Shown one piece after another: positions 44,016 through 52,052 of a stretch of DNA of 64,000 nucleotides (position 1 is its first letter; every line of letters starts with the position of its first letter). The translations under genes and the position numbers were made by a program. The notes beneath the pieces are model-generated. The model worked only from the letters and a program-made list of their open reading frames with translations. It searched no databases and was not told where the DNA came from. The stretch is from Lachnospiraceae bacterium (lineage in GTDB: Bacteria; Bacillota; Clostridia; Lachnospirales; Lachnospiraceae). Location of the stretch: positions 124,001 through 188,000 of the forward strand of contig JAGAIZ010000003.1 of assembly GCA_017626325.1 (NCBI GenBank). The letters run 5' to 3'.

Positions 44016-45000
44016 AACAGACATTCATGCAGATGATTACGCGCTGACCGTTCATACTTCCGGGGATATGCTGGAATGCATGAGGGCAGGCGAATTAGAC
44101 AGTATCAGTATTGTTCCGAATATGGCGTGCTTTGAACAGTGTATGGATATGCTGTATGAGGCAATACCGAACATTCCGTTTCTGCCGCTTATGTCGGTGC
44201 ATCTGGATTTCGTGGAAGGACACAGTCTTGCGGGATGCGCGCAGGTTCCGCTTCTTGCGGAAGCGGACAGCGGCCTGATGGGGCTTTCCTGGGGAGGACT
44301 TTTCAAATATTCTTATTTACCATGGAAGAGAAAAGAGGCCAAAGGGCAGCTTAAAAAGGAAATTAAGGCGCAGATCGAACGGACGCAGGAGGCTGTCCGG
44401 ACATGTATGGAGATTGCGGACAGACATGGGATACCGTATAAGCAGCACGGACTCAGAATAGACAGCCATCAGCACGCCCATATGATACCCGTGGTGTGGG
44501 AAGCCCTGGTGGAGGTGCTGGAGCAGGAGCATTATCAGACGGAATATATCAGAAATTCCAAAGAAGTGCTGGGAGCGTTTCTGTCCGAAGCTTCTCTGTG
44601 GAAGACTTACCGTCCTGTTAATTTCGTGAAAAACAGGCTTTTATCGCTCTATTCTTACCGGGCGGACCGCTACAGTAAAGAACACGATATGGAACAGATG
44701 TACCTATGGGGGCTGATTATGAGCGGCCGCATGGATTATGACAGGATTGTCAGATTGTATCCGAAGGTAAGTCGTAAGGCGCAGAGAGACGGCAGAGTAT
44801 TGGAGATTCTTTTCCATCCCGGACTGACGCTGCCGGAGGAAGTGACATCCGAGATCGGCGGCGAGGCGGCGAAGGATTTCTATCTGCGTCAGGACAGACA
44901 CGTGGAAATGGCGGCTGTTCACAAAATGTCCCGGATTACCGGACGAAAGAATCAGAACGAAAAAAATCAGAACGATAATAAGAACCGGAACGATACTTAA
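44008..45000 (+). CDS. ChbG/HpnK-family carbohydrate deacetylase
   Basis: A 330-residue YdjC-fold protein starting at GTG 44008, overlapping the GtrB-like gene by eight bases. Metal ligands are visible in IHADDYALT near the start and DSHQHAHMIPVVWEAL near residue 155, and the FHPG motif follows later. Family members remove acetyl groups from N-acetylated sugars, for example chitooligosaccharides (ChbG) or hopanoid-linked GlcNAc (HpnK). Placed after a GtrB-like gene, it could deacetylate an undecaprenyl-phosphate N-acetylhexosamine, in the manner of ArnD/NaxD-type steps. The last 20 residues are an Asn/Lys/Asp-rich tail (part of the terminator) and look dispensable. Confidence 0.85.
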   Translation: MIKTDIHADDYALTVHTSGDMLECMRAGELDSISIVPNMACFEQCMDMLYEAIPNIPFLPLMSVHLDFVEGHSLAGCAQVPLLAEADSGLMGLSWGGLFKYSYLPWKRKEAKGQLKKEIKAQIERTQEAVRTCMEIADRHGIPYKQHGLRIDSHQHAHMIPVVWEALVEVLEQEHYQTEYIRNSKEVLGAFLSEASLWKTYRPVNFVKNRLLSLYSYRADRYSKEHDMEQMYLWGLIMSGRMDYDRIVRLYPKVSRKAQRDGRVLEILFHPGLTLPEEVTSEIGGEAAKDFYLRQDRHVEMAAVHKMSRITGRKNQNEKNQNDNKNRNDT

Positions 45001-45022
45001 GAGTACCGTTCCAGTTCTTTTA
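44980..45022. terminator. bidirectional terminator at overlapping convergent stops
   Basis: AAGAACCGGAACG.TACT pairs imperfectly with AGTA.CGTTCCAGTTCTT around TAAG and runs into TTTTATTT. The stop codons of the deacetylase and the SGNH-like gene overlap by four bases within the loop, so the coding ends double as the terminator. Confidence 0.8.
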
Positions 45023-45956
45023 TTTCATCCCGCAGGATTTCCATGAAATATACCGCGCCCTGTTCGTTTAAATGGTCGGAATCCGAGAAATATTCCAGAT
45101 GATCGCGAAATCTCTCGTCGTCGGAGTAATCATAATAGCTGACGTCTGTGTCGGCTGCGATCCTGGTCACGGTTCTGTCGAATTCCTGCAGGAATTCCTC
45201 AGATACCAGATCGCGGTAATATCTGGAGAACGGTGTTGTGATCAGAACAGGCGTAATCTCATGTTCTTTACAGTAGCCGATGATCGCGTATAATTCATCA
45301 ATGCGTTCCGGCAGGAAATATTCTTCTTTGTTATCAAAATGTCTGCTGTAGCGTTCCTGCGCTCTCCGTGCAAACTCTTCGGCGTCAACGCCGTCGTCGG
45401 CAGCCTGTGCCGTCAGGCTCAGATTCAGATCCGGAAGCAGCTTTAAGATATCCTCTCCCGCGGAAAGAACGGGCATTTTGTGCGTTACCAGATCGACGTA
45501 CGGATCATAATCCGGGATGTACTGCGGCGGAAGGAAATGGTAATAACGGATACTCATTGCCTGCCGCTCGCTATCGCTCACCACCTCATTGTTAAAAGAG
45601 AAATAGGATACCGGAATAAACAGGACGCTCTTCTTGACCATATACTGGCCGTAGGCCTGCAGGATTGCGTAATCGTAATCGTAGGACTGGCTTGTATTGG
45701 CGAAGTTAAAGCAGATATAGCCTTTGTCTCTGATCGCGTCGTAGTTGAAATCGTAGGCCCCGTGGGAACTGCCCAGATTGCCTACATGAATCTCCCAGTA
45801 CTCTCTTCCAAGCATATCGAATTTGGTGACGTCGGCATATTTCTGTTCGTCTATTTTCAGATAAGGCTTGTTCAGACTAAGGAGAACCAGTACAGCCGCT
45901 GCCGGAATCAGGATGACCTTCAGCAGAAATCGTATGATATCTTTCTTTTTGTTCAT
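44997..45956 (-). CDS. SGNH-like protein, partner of the MBOAT acyltransferase
   Basis: A 319-residue protein (start ATG 45956, GGAGG eight bases before) with one N-terminal helix (FLLKVILIPAAAVLVLLSL) and an extracytoplasmic SGNH-type domain. The nucleophile serine lies in GNLGSSHGAYD and the catalytic D-x-x-H in DSDHLNEQG near the end. AlgX/DltD/PatB-like proteins take an acyl group from an MBOAT partner and place it on a polymer. The MBOAT gene lies just upstream on the same strand, so this pair probably acylates the surface glycan. An alternative is a DltD-like role for teichoic-acid type polymers. Confidence 0.78.
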   Translation of the reverse strand: MNKKKDIIRFLLKVILIPAAAVLVLLSLNKPYLKIDEQKYADVTKFDMLGREYWEIHVGNLGSSHGAYDFNYDAIRDKGYICFNFANTSQSYDYDYAILQAYGQYMVKKSVLFIPVSYFSFNNEVVSDSERQAMSIRYYHFLPPQYIPDYDPYVDLVTHKMPVLSAGEDILKLLPDLNLSLTAQAADDGVDAEEFARRAQERYSRHFDNKEEYFLPERIDELYAIIGYCKEHEITPVLITTPFSRYYRDLVSEEFLQEFDRTVTRIAADTDVSYYDYSDDERFRDHLEYFSDSDHLNEQGAVYFMEILRDEIKELERYS

Positions 45957-46029
45957 GTAAGAATCCTCCATTCAAACGAAATAGTATCTTTTCATATCCG
46001 TGCTTTGTCCGCCGGATGGCCCGGAGGGC

Positions 46030-47499
46030 TTAGAACTGGAAATAGATGAATTCAGTCGCAACGCCTTTGGGCGCAAATAACGCGATGGCGACGAGCAGCA
46101 GCACATAGACCGGGTAACGGATATAACCCTTCTGTCTGGAAAACGTTTCAATGACGTCGCATTTTAACGCCGCGTAATCATAGATACCAAGCAGCAGGAC
46201 GGATAAGGTCATGCCGATTGCGGCGGCGGGAGACAGTTCCAGACAGACGATCGCCGTCTGTAAGTAATTGAGCGGGCGGGAAGCGTCCCAGAAGAGACGG
46301 GAGATAACCCAGGCCGCGTCTGCAAAGGTATTGGCCCTGAAGAAAATCCAGGTAAAGCATATCAATAGAAAGGTGACGGGTAACTGCCACCAGTGTTTGC
46401 GGACTGTCCGGCGTGTCGCGTTGTCAGACGAAGCCGTCTCTTTTGCTTTGCGCCGGGGAAAGAGCAGTGTTTCGAGGATCTGCAATAGCCCGTGGAGACC
46501 GCCCCACGCAAGGTATGTCAGACTGCTGCCGTGCCAGAAGCCGCTGACAAGGAAAGTAATTAACAGATTCAGACAGTGTCGCCATTTCTTCACCCGGTTG
46601 CCGCCAAGAGGAATATAGATATAGTCGCGGAACCATGTGGAGAGCGAGATATGCCATCTGCTCCAGAATTCCCTGATGGAGAAAGAGAAGTAGGGACTTT
46701 TGAAGTTGGTCATCAGATCGATGTCAAAAAGCTTCGCGCAGCCGATGGCGATATCGGAATAGCCTGAGAAATCACAGTATATTTCAATGGCAAACATGAT
46801 GGTCACAATGATAAAGGCGAGGCCCACGTAGCTGTGCACGTTGTCATACAGCCTGTCCACAGTCAGAGCGAAGACGTCGGCAATCACAAGCTTCTTGAAA
46901 TATCCCCATGCCATCAGCTTCAAACCGTAGGTTACCTGACTGTAGCAGAAAGGCCGTTCCTTCTTATACTGCGGCAGGAGGGAATCCGCTCTGCCGATAG
47001 GGCCGGCGAGAAGCTGCGGGAAGAAGGAAACGAAAAGCGCATAATAGCCAAAGTGCTTCTCCGCCGGAATCTTACCCCGATAGACGTCGATCAGATAGCC
47101 CATAGACTGGAAGAAATAGAAGGAGACGCCTGCAGGGAGAAGGATTCGCATGGTAATGGGCTGCAGGGACAGCCGCCCGGCGTCGATCAGACTGTTAAGC
47201 TGATTGACGCCGGGGCTTCCCAGCTTATAGAAGAGAAGGATCAGCACCAGAGGCACGATACCGTCGATCAGACAGCGTTTCTTCTGTCTGGTCGAAGCTG
47301 CCTTCTCCAGCCGGCGCGCCAGTACGTAGGTAAGCACTGTGGCGGCAAACAGCAGAATGCCATAGCCGATATGCAGATTCATATAGAATACATAGCTGGC
47401 GGCAAGCAGAAATATCCACCGGTACCTGTGTGGCACCAGATAATACAGGAGAAACACTCCTGTGATAAATATGCCAAAGCTTATGGAATTAAATAACAT
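46030..47499 (-). CDS. MBOAT-family O-acyltransferase (with SGNH partner)
   Basis: A 489-residue polytopic protein of the AlgI/DltB group. The start is N-terminal to a pair of helices, the family motif appears in AGPIGRADSLLPQYKK and FSGYSDIAIGCAKLFDI, and the active-site histidines lie in SGFWHGSSLTYLAWGGLHG. It moves acyl groups, commonly acetyl, across the membrane to be placed on an exported sugar. The SGNH-like gene follows on the same strand (58 bases) and the GtrII-like gene precedes it by 11 bases, so all three form one unit under the promoter near 49.1 kb. AAGGAG lies ahead of the ATG. Confidence 0.9.
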   Translation of the reverse strand: MLFNSISFGIFITGVFLLYYLVPHRYRWIFLLAASYVFYMNLHIGYGILLFAATVLTYVLARRLEKAASTRQKKRCLIDGIVPLVLILLFYKLGSPGVNQLNSLIDAGRLSLQPITMRILLPAGVSFYFFQSMGYLIDVYRGKIPAEKHFGYYALFVSFFPQLLAGPIGRADSLLPQYKKERPFCYSQVTYGLKLMAWGYFKKLVIADVFALTVDRLYDNVHSYVGLAFIIVTIMFAIEIYCDFSGYSDIAIGCAKLFDIDLMTNFKSPYFSFSIREFWSRWHISLSTWFRDYIYIPLGGNRVKKWRHCLNLLITFLVSGFWHGSSLTYLAWGGLHGLLQILETLLFPRRKAKETASSDNATRRTVRKHWWQLPVTFLLICFTWIFFRANTFADAAWVISRLFWDASRPLNYLQTAIVCLELSPAAAIGMTLSVLLLGIYDYAALKCDVIETFSRQKGYIRYPVYVLLLVAIALFAPKGVATEFIYFQF

Positions 47500-47510
47500 A
47501 GTCGTTCTCC

Positions 47511-49022
47511 TTATTCGTTAAAGTGAATTATGATTTTATCCTCATAGGTATAGCAGGAATAGACCGCGTTAGTAAGAACAGGAGTATCCTGCTCTATAGC
47601 CAGCGCTTCCTGCTCGCTCAGACTGTCAAATTCCAGATCATACCGCATATAATGCAGCAGTTGTGCGCCGCCCAGATAAGAGGAATTGGAGATATACATG
47701 GGGATAATGTGCTGGAAAAGAGGGTATTTTTCACACAGCATAGCGTTTTCCTTTGAACGAAGCATCTTTCCGTCTATCGTTAAGCGGTGGTACTGTCCGT
47801 TTGTGTTCATTGCATCTATGTCGCGGACAATACCGTAAGTGATATACTCATCATATTGCTTCTGGCTCTTCATGGCGTTTCCGTAAGTATAGGAGAAGGT
47901 CAGGCTAAAGAGCAGGCAGGGAATTAACAGAATGATCGTAAGTTTCTCTGCCCTGGATGCGATGAAGTAAATCATAATTCCGGCCCAGAGACAGAAACCG
48001 CACAGTACGATCAGAGTATGTGCGCTCATGCTGAAGATAGAAGGCGTAAGCACCAGTAAAGGAAGGATGGAGCCTGCCGTGATCAGTACCGGGAGAAACA
48101 GGGTGTAGAGAGCACCCAGGTATCGGAATCTGCCGCAGGTGCGCCGGATTGTCATGACTGCCACAAGCATACCGCCTGCCATCAGGAGAAGCGCAGACAG
48201 AATGACAGGCATGGGGACGCCCGGAAGATACAGCTTCATCAGGTAGAGAAAGCGGTCAAAATTCCGGCGTACGGAATCAAGCAGTCCGGCGCTGCTGTCA
48301 AGAGAGACCTGATATGCGCTCTGCTGCCAGCCGCCGTCCGCGATATAGTGCGGCATGATAATAAAATAATAGATAAGTGCGCCTGTGCCGAGAGATACGG
48401 CTCTCATGACAAGGCGGATCCAGTCAATGTCAGCGGCAAGTATCATGAAGAACAGTTCCAGACAGCCAAGCGCAATATACATTCCGCAGCAGGGCTGATA
48501 GGAAGTCAGTATGACCATACACATGAGAAAGGAAAAGCAGCTCATCTTCCGGATGTTTGTCCCGGATGGGAGCGCATAGGGAATGACAGCGGCGCACAGG
48601 GCAAGAACCATCGTGACGCAGTCATACCGGTAGGACAGATTGGAGAGGAAGAAGGGATTGGCGATTACCAGGAATCCAATCACTGACAAAATCCATACGG
48701 AATGGACGTCCGGCAGGTTCTGACGCAGATACAGCGTCAGGGTATAAGCCAGTATGAGAATGGACATCAACAGCGGCAGCGGGGCGATATCGCCGATGGG
48801 AGTCCCGCCGCAGAGCCATTTCATGATCCATTCCGTCAGAGGACGGGCGTCGCTGGTCCAGCCTGTGACACCGCGCAGGCTTCTGGAAAGATCGTCCTGA
48901 TAATAACGGTCCGCCAGAAGGATGGGCAGCACATAGATTCCGAATAACAGAATCAGGCTATAGAAAACCCTCATATAATTCCGGTCTAATTTGAGCCAGA
49001 GCGGCAGGGGGATCTTTTTCAT
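47511..49022 (-). CDS. GtrII-like membrane glucosyltransferase
   Basis: A 503-residue protein with about 11-12 helices. ATG 49022 (GGAG six bases ahead) is preferred to the earlier in-frame codons. The first outer loop carries LADRYYQDDLSRSLRGVTGWTSDARPLTEWIMKWL, matching the GtrII group of O-antigen glucosyltransferases where the Asp pair is near the active site. These enzymes take glucose from undecaprenyl-phosphate-glucose outside the membrane; the GtrB-like genes at 43.0 and 51.0 kb could supply it. It is the first gene of the minus-strand acylation unit. Confidence 0.72.
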   Translation of the reverse strand: MKKIPLPLWLKLDRNYMRVFYSLILLFGIYVLPILLADRYYQDDLSRSLRGVTGWTSDARPLTEWIMKWLCGGTPIGDIAPLPLLMSILILAYTLTLYLRQNLPDVHSVWILSVIGFLVIANPFFLSNLSYRYDCVTMVLALCAAVIPYALPSGTNIRKMSCFSFLMCMVILTSYQPCCGMYIALGCLELFFMILAADIDWIRLVMRAVSLGTGALIYYFIIMPHYIADGGWQQSAYQVSLDSSAGLLDSVRRNFDRFLYLMKLYLPGVPMPVILSALLLMAGGMLVAVMTIRRTCGRFRYLGALYTLFLPVLITAGSILPLLVLTPSIFSMSAHTLIVLCGFCLWAGIMIYFIASRAEKLTIILLIPCLLFSLTFSYTYGNAMKSQKQYDEYITYGIVRDIDAMNTNGQYHRLTIDGKMLRSKENAMLCEKYPLFQHIIPMYISNSSYLGGAQLLHYMRYDLEFDSLSEQEALAIEQDTPVLTNAVYSCYTYEDKIIIHFNE

Positions 49023-49084
49023 AGCAATCTCCATTCCGCAGTTTAAGACGCTTCGTCCAAACCGCAATACTATTGTTACCACTC

Positions 49085-49113
49085 ATTTTAATGCATTTCG
49101 GAGGAATATGCAA
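49085..49113 (-). promoter_or_regulatory. promoter of the GtrII-MBOAT-SGNH unit
   Basis: On the minus strand TTGCAT (49108-49113) and TAAAAT (49085-49090) are 17 bases apart. They lie about 65 bases upstream of the GtrII-like start, with no intervening gene. Confidence 0.7.
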
Positions 49114-49272
49114 ACTGCAAGTAGCGCAGGCCGGTCAGCCAGGCAGGTCGGCGCAGGGATAGGCTTTTAATATAAAAATAGCCGAAAATGTTTCTTTTGC
49201 ATCTCATTTATGATAAAATTCTATTGGTTTATACAAAATAGTATGTGAATGAACTTAAGAATGGATTAGATT

Positions 49273-50808
49273 ATGGGAATTACCTCATTTTATTTTTTAT
49301 GTTTTTTTGCCGCGATGTTAATACTGTATTACAGTATCCCTAAGAAATTCCAGTGGGGATTTCTTCTCGTATGCAGCGCAGTGTATTATCTGACGACGGG
49401 CAATGCGCTTCTGATTCTGTATCCTTTTGTATCGGTGAGCGTCTGTTATCTGGGTATCCGTTTGCTGGCGAAGCTGCCTGCTGACAAAGAGAAGGAGCGT
49501 AAGCGCGCGCTTATCGTGACCGTACTGGTGAATATCGGTATTCTGGCGGCGCTTAAATATGTCAATTTCGGCATTTATACGATAGACGGCATAGCGCGTT
49601 TGTTTGGAAGCTCCGGGACGCTGATTCAAAGCGTGGATTTTCTGGTGCCTTTGGGAGTTTCTTTCTATACCTTCTCACTGCTTGGGTATGTGGTGGATGT
49701 CTATTACGGGATTGCCAGGCCGCAGAAGAATTATTTCAAGCTGGCCTTGTACGGCATCTATTTTCCGGTGATCATATCCGGCCCGATCTTAAAGTACAGG
49801 GAGCACGGAGAGCAGTTCTTTGAGCCGCATGCCTTTGATTACTGTCAGGTGACGCGCGGTCTGCAGCGTATGCTCTGGGGATTCTTCAAGAAGCTGGTGA
49901 TCGCCGAGAGGCTCGGGATGTTAGTCGATACGGTCTACGGGCAGTATGCGCAGTATCCGGGAGTCTATATCTGGGTGGCGACGATCTGTTACGCGTTTCA
50001 GTTGTATACGGATTTCTCAGGCTGCATGGATATCGTGCTTGGCATGTCGGAGAGCTTCGGCATTATTTTGCCGGAGAATTTCAATACGCCGTTTTTTGCT
50101 TCAAGCATCTCGGAATATTGGAGAAGATGGCATATCACGCTGGGCGTATGGATGAAGGATTATGTGTTCTATCCTGTGCTGCGTTCCCGGTTCTTTACGA
50201 ATCTGAACAAGTCCTGGAAAGAGAAATTCGGCAAGAAGAAGGGGAAGCAGTACGCGACCTTTGCCGCGATGTTTATCCTCTGGCTGACGGTGGGAATCTG
50301 GCATGGCGGAGACTGGAAATATGTGATCGGTTCCGGTCTGCTTCACTGGTTCTATATTGTGATGGAAGAGCTGCTTGCGCCGCCTTGTGAGAAGCTGATG
50401 AACAGGCTTCATATCGATGCAAAGGGCAGGGCTGTCAGGATAATCCGTGTGCTCAGAACCTTCTTGCTGGTCTGCATCGGCGATCTTTTCTTCCGCGCCG
50501 CATCGGTGGGAGACGCTTTCGCCATGCTGGCGAAGGCTGTAACGACGTGGAATCCGCAGGCGTTATGGGACGGTTCGCTTCTGCAGCTTGGGCTGGACGC
50601 GGTAGAGCTTGCGATTGCGGCGGTATCCCTGCTTATGCTGTATGGTGTGTCTTTGCTTCAGCAGAAAGGTTCTGTGCGTGACCGCATCGCGGCAAGACCT
50701 CTGCCGGTCCGGTGGATGATCTGGTATGCGCTGCTGTTCTATGTGATTCTGCTGGGGTGCTACGGCCCGGGCTACAGCGCGTCGGAGTTTATTTATCAGG
50801 GCTTTTAG
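49273..50808 (+). CDS. MBOAT-family O-acyltransferase (second copy)
   Basis: A 511-residue polytopic protein with the MBOAT pattern. GPILKYREHGEQF near residue 167, FSGCMDIVLGMSESFGI, PFFASSISEYWRRWHITLGVWMKDYVFYPV and the histidines in VGIWHGGDWKYVIGSGLLHWFYI are all visible. It is divergent from the GtrII unit. No SGNH partner lies beside it, although a secreted SGNH/GDSL hydrolase gene is found at 56 kb. The two MBOAT proteins are distant paralogs and may use different acceptors. No strong ribosome site is visible before the ATG at 49273. Confidence 0.9.
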   Translation: MGITSFYFLCFFAAMLILYYSIPKKFQWGFLLVCSAVYYLTTGNALLILYPFVSVSVCYLGIRLLAKLPADKEKERKRALIVTVLVNIGILAALKYVNFGIYTIDGIARLFGSSGTLIQSVDFLVPLGVSFYTFSLLGYVVDVYYGIARPQKNYFKLALYGIYFPVIISGPILKYREHGEQFFEPHAFDYCQVTRGLQRMLWGFFKKLVIAERLGMLVDTVYGQYAQYPGVYIWVATICYAFQLYTDFSGCMDIVLGMSESFGIILPENFNTPFFASSISEYWRRWHITLGVWMKDYVFYPVLRSRFFTNLNKSWKEKFGKKKGKQYATFAAMFILWLTVGIWHGGDWKYVIGSGLLHWFYIVMEELLAPPCEKLMNRLHIDAKGRAVRIIRVLRTFLLVCIGDLFFRAASVGDAFAMLAKAVTTWNPQALWDGSLLQLGLDAVELAIAAVSLLMLYGVSLLQQKGSVRDRIAARPLPVRWMIWYALLFYVILLGCYGPGYSASEFIYQGF

Positions 50809-50967
50809 GTAAAATACGATAGTAAATCTAAGGTTTTTATGATAAGATAAAAGATATATTTGATTTGGAAATATTTGTGAAGCGTTATTGTGACCAGGAC
50901 AGGAAGGCGTAAGCGGCGTACCGGTCTGTCCATGTCTCTGGGAGCGGCGTTTCGGAATGGAGTCAAG

Positions 50968-51909
50968 ATGGATAAAATAGCGGTTTTAATTCCATGCTAT
51001 AATGAAGAGAAGACAATTGCCAAGGTGGTAAAGGATGCGAAAGAAGCCCTGCCGGAAGCGGTGATTTATGTATATGATAATAATTCCAGCGACCGTACTG
51101 TGGAACTGGCGAAGGAAGCAGGGGCGGTAATCCGTTATGAATATATGCAGGGCAAGGGCAATGTCATCCGGCGGATGTTCCGTGAGATTGAGGCGGAATG
51201 TTATATCATGGTGGACGGAGATGATACGTATCCCATGGAGTATGCCAGAGAGATGGCGGATAAGGTGCTTGCGCACAATGCGGATATGGTTGTGGGAGAC
51301 AGACTGTCCTCTACCTACTTTACGGAGAATAAGAGACCTTTTCATAATTTCGGCAATTCCATTGTGCGCAGCAGTATTAACCGGCTGTTCCACTGTGAGA
51401 TTAAGGATATTATGACCGGATACCGGGCGTTTAGTTACGGATTTGTCAAGACATTTCCGGTATTGTCCACCGGATTTGAGATAGAGACGGAGATGACGAT
51501 TCACGCGGTCTACAACAATATGCAGATCGAGAATGTGATCGTTGATTATCGTGACAGACCGGAAGGCAGCGAGTCTAAGCTGAATACGTTCTCCGATGGA
51601 TTTAAGGTGCTGCATACGATACTGAAGCTGTACAGAGACTATAAGCCTCTTGAATTTTTCGGACTGTGCGCGTTGATTCTGGCAGTCGTGGCGGTGATAT
51701 TGTTTGTTCCGATTTTTGTGGCTTATATTGAGACAGGGCTTGTGCTTCGGTTTCCTACTTTATTTGTCAGCGGATTTATTGCGCTGGCGGCCATCCAGTC
51801 GTTGTTTGCCGGACTGATTCTGTCGAACATGGCGCTGAAGAACAGACGGGATTTCGAATATCGTCTGGCGCTTGTCACACGCAGGCTGCAGCACGAGGGG
51901 AAGTCATAA
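50968..51909 (+). CDS. GtrB/DPMS-like glycosyltransferase
   Basis: A 313-residue GT2 protein started at ATG 50968 (GGAG five bases before); the frame extends 26 codons upstream but with no family residues. The catalytic part has VLIPCYNEEKTIAKVVKD, VYVYDNNSSDRT, ADYRAF replaced by MTGYRAFSYGFVKTFP, and VDGDDTYP as the metal site. Two C-terminal helices follow (LCALILAVVAVILFVPIFVAYI, FIALAAIQSLFAGLILSNMAL). It probably charges undecaprenyl phosphate with a hexose, to feed the DUF6020-like or GtrII-like proteins nearby. Its 3' end is part of a 37-base tandem repeat. Confidence 0.9.
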   Translation: MDKIAVLIPCYNEEKTIAKVVKDAKEALPEAVIYVYDNNSSDRTVELAKEAGAVIRYEYMQGKGNVIRRMFREIEAECYIMVDGDDTYPMEYAREMADKVLAHNADMVVGDRLSSTYFTENKRPFHNFGNSIVRSSINRLFHCEIKDIMTGYRAFSYGFVKTFPVLSTGFEIETEMTIHAVYNNMQIENVIVDYRDRPEGSESKLNTFSDGFKVLHTILKLYRDYKPLEFFGLCALILAVVAVILFVPIFVAYIETGLVLRFPTLFVSGFIALAAIQSLFAGLILSNMALKNRRDFEYRLALVTRRLQHEGKS

Positions 51910-51963
51910 GCCCGGCAGCAGGCTGCAGCATGAGGAGAAGTCATAAGCCCGGCAGCAGGCTGA
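51881..51963 (+). repeat. 37-base tandem repeat at a gene end
   Basis: The unit that starts GCAGGCTGCAGCA and contains the last codons and stop of the GtrB-like gene (51881-51917) is repeated with two differences at 51918-51954, then a partial third copy follows. The second copy keeps the GTCATAAG segment around the stop. Confidence 0.85.
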
Positions 51964-52052
51964 CGGGGCAGCGAACATGTAGTGCAGCGAAGCTGCGGGA
52001 ATAAAGCGTCATACGGCGTTTGGGCTGCAGACGGGGAGAGAGTCGGATTGTT

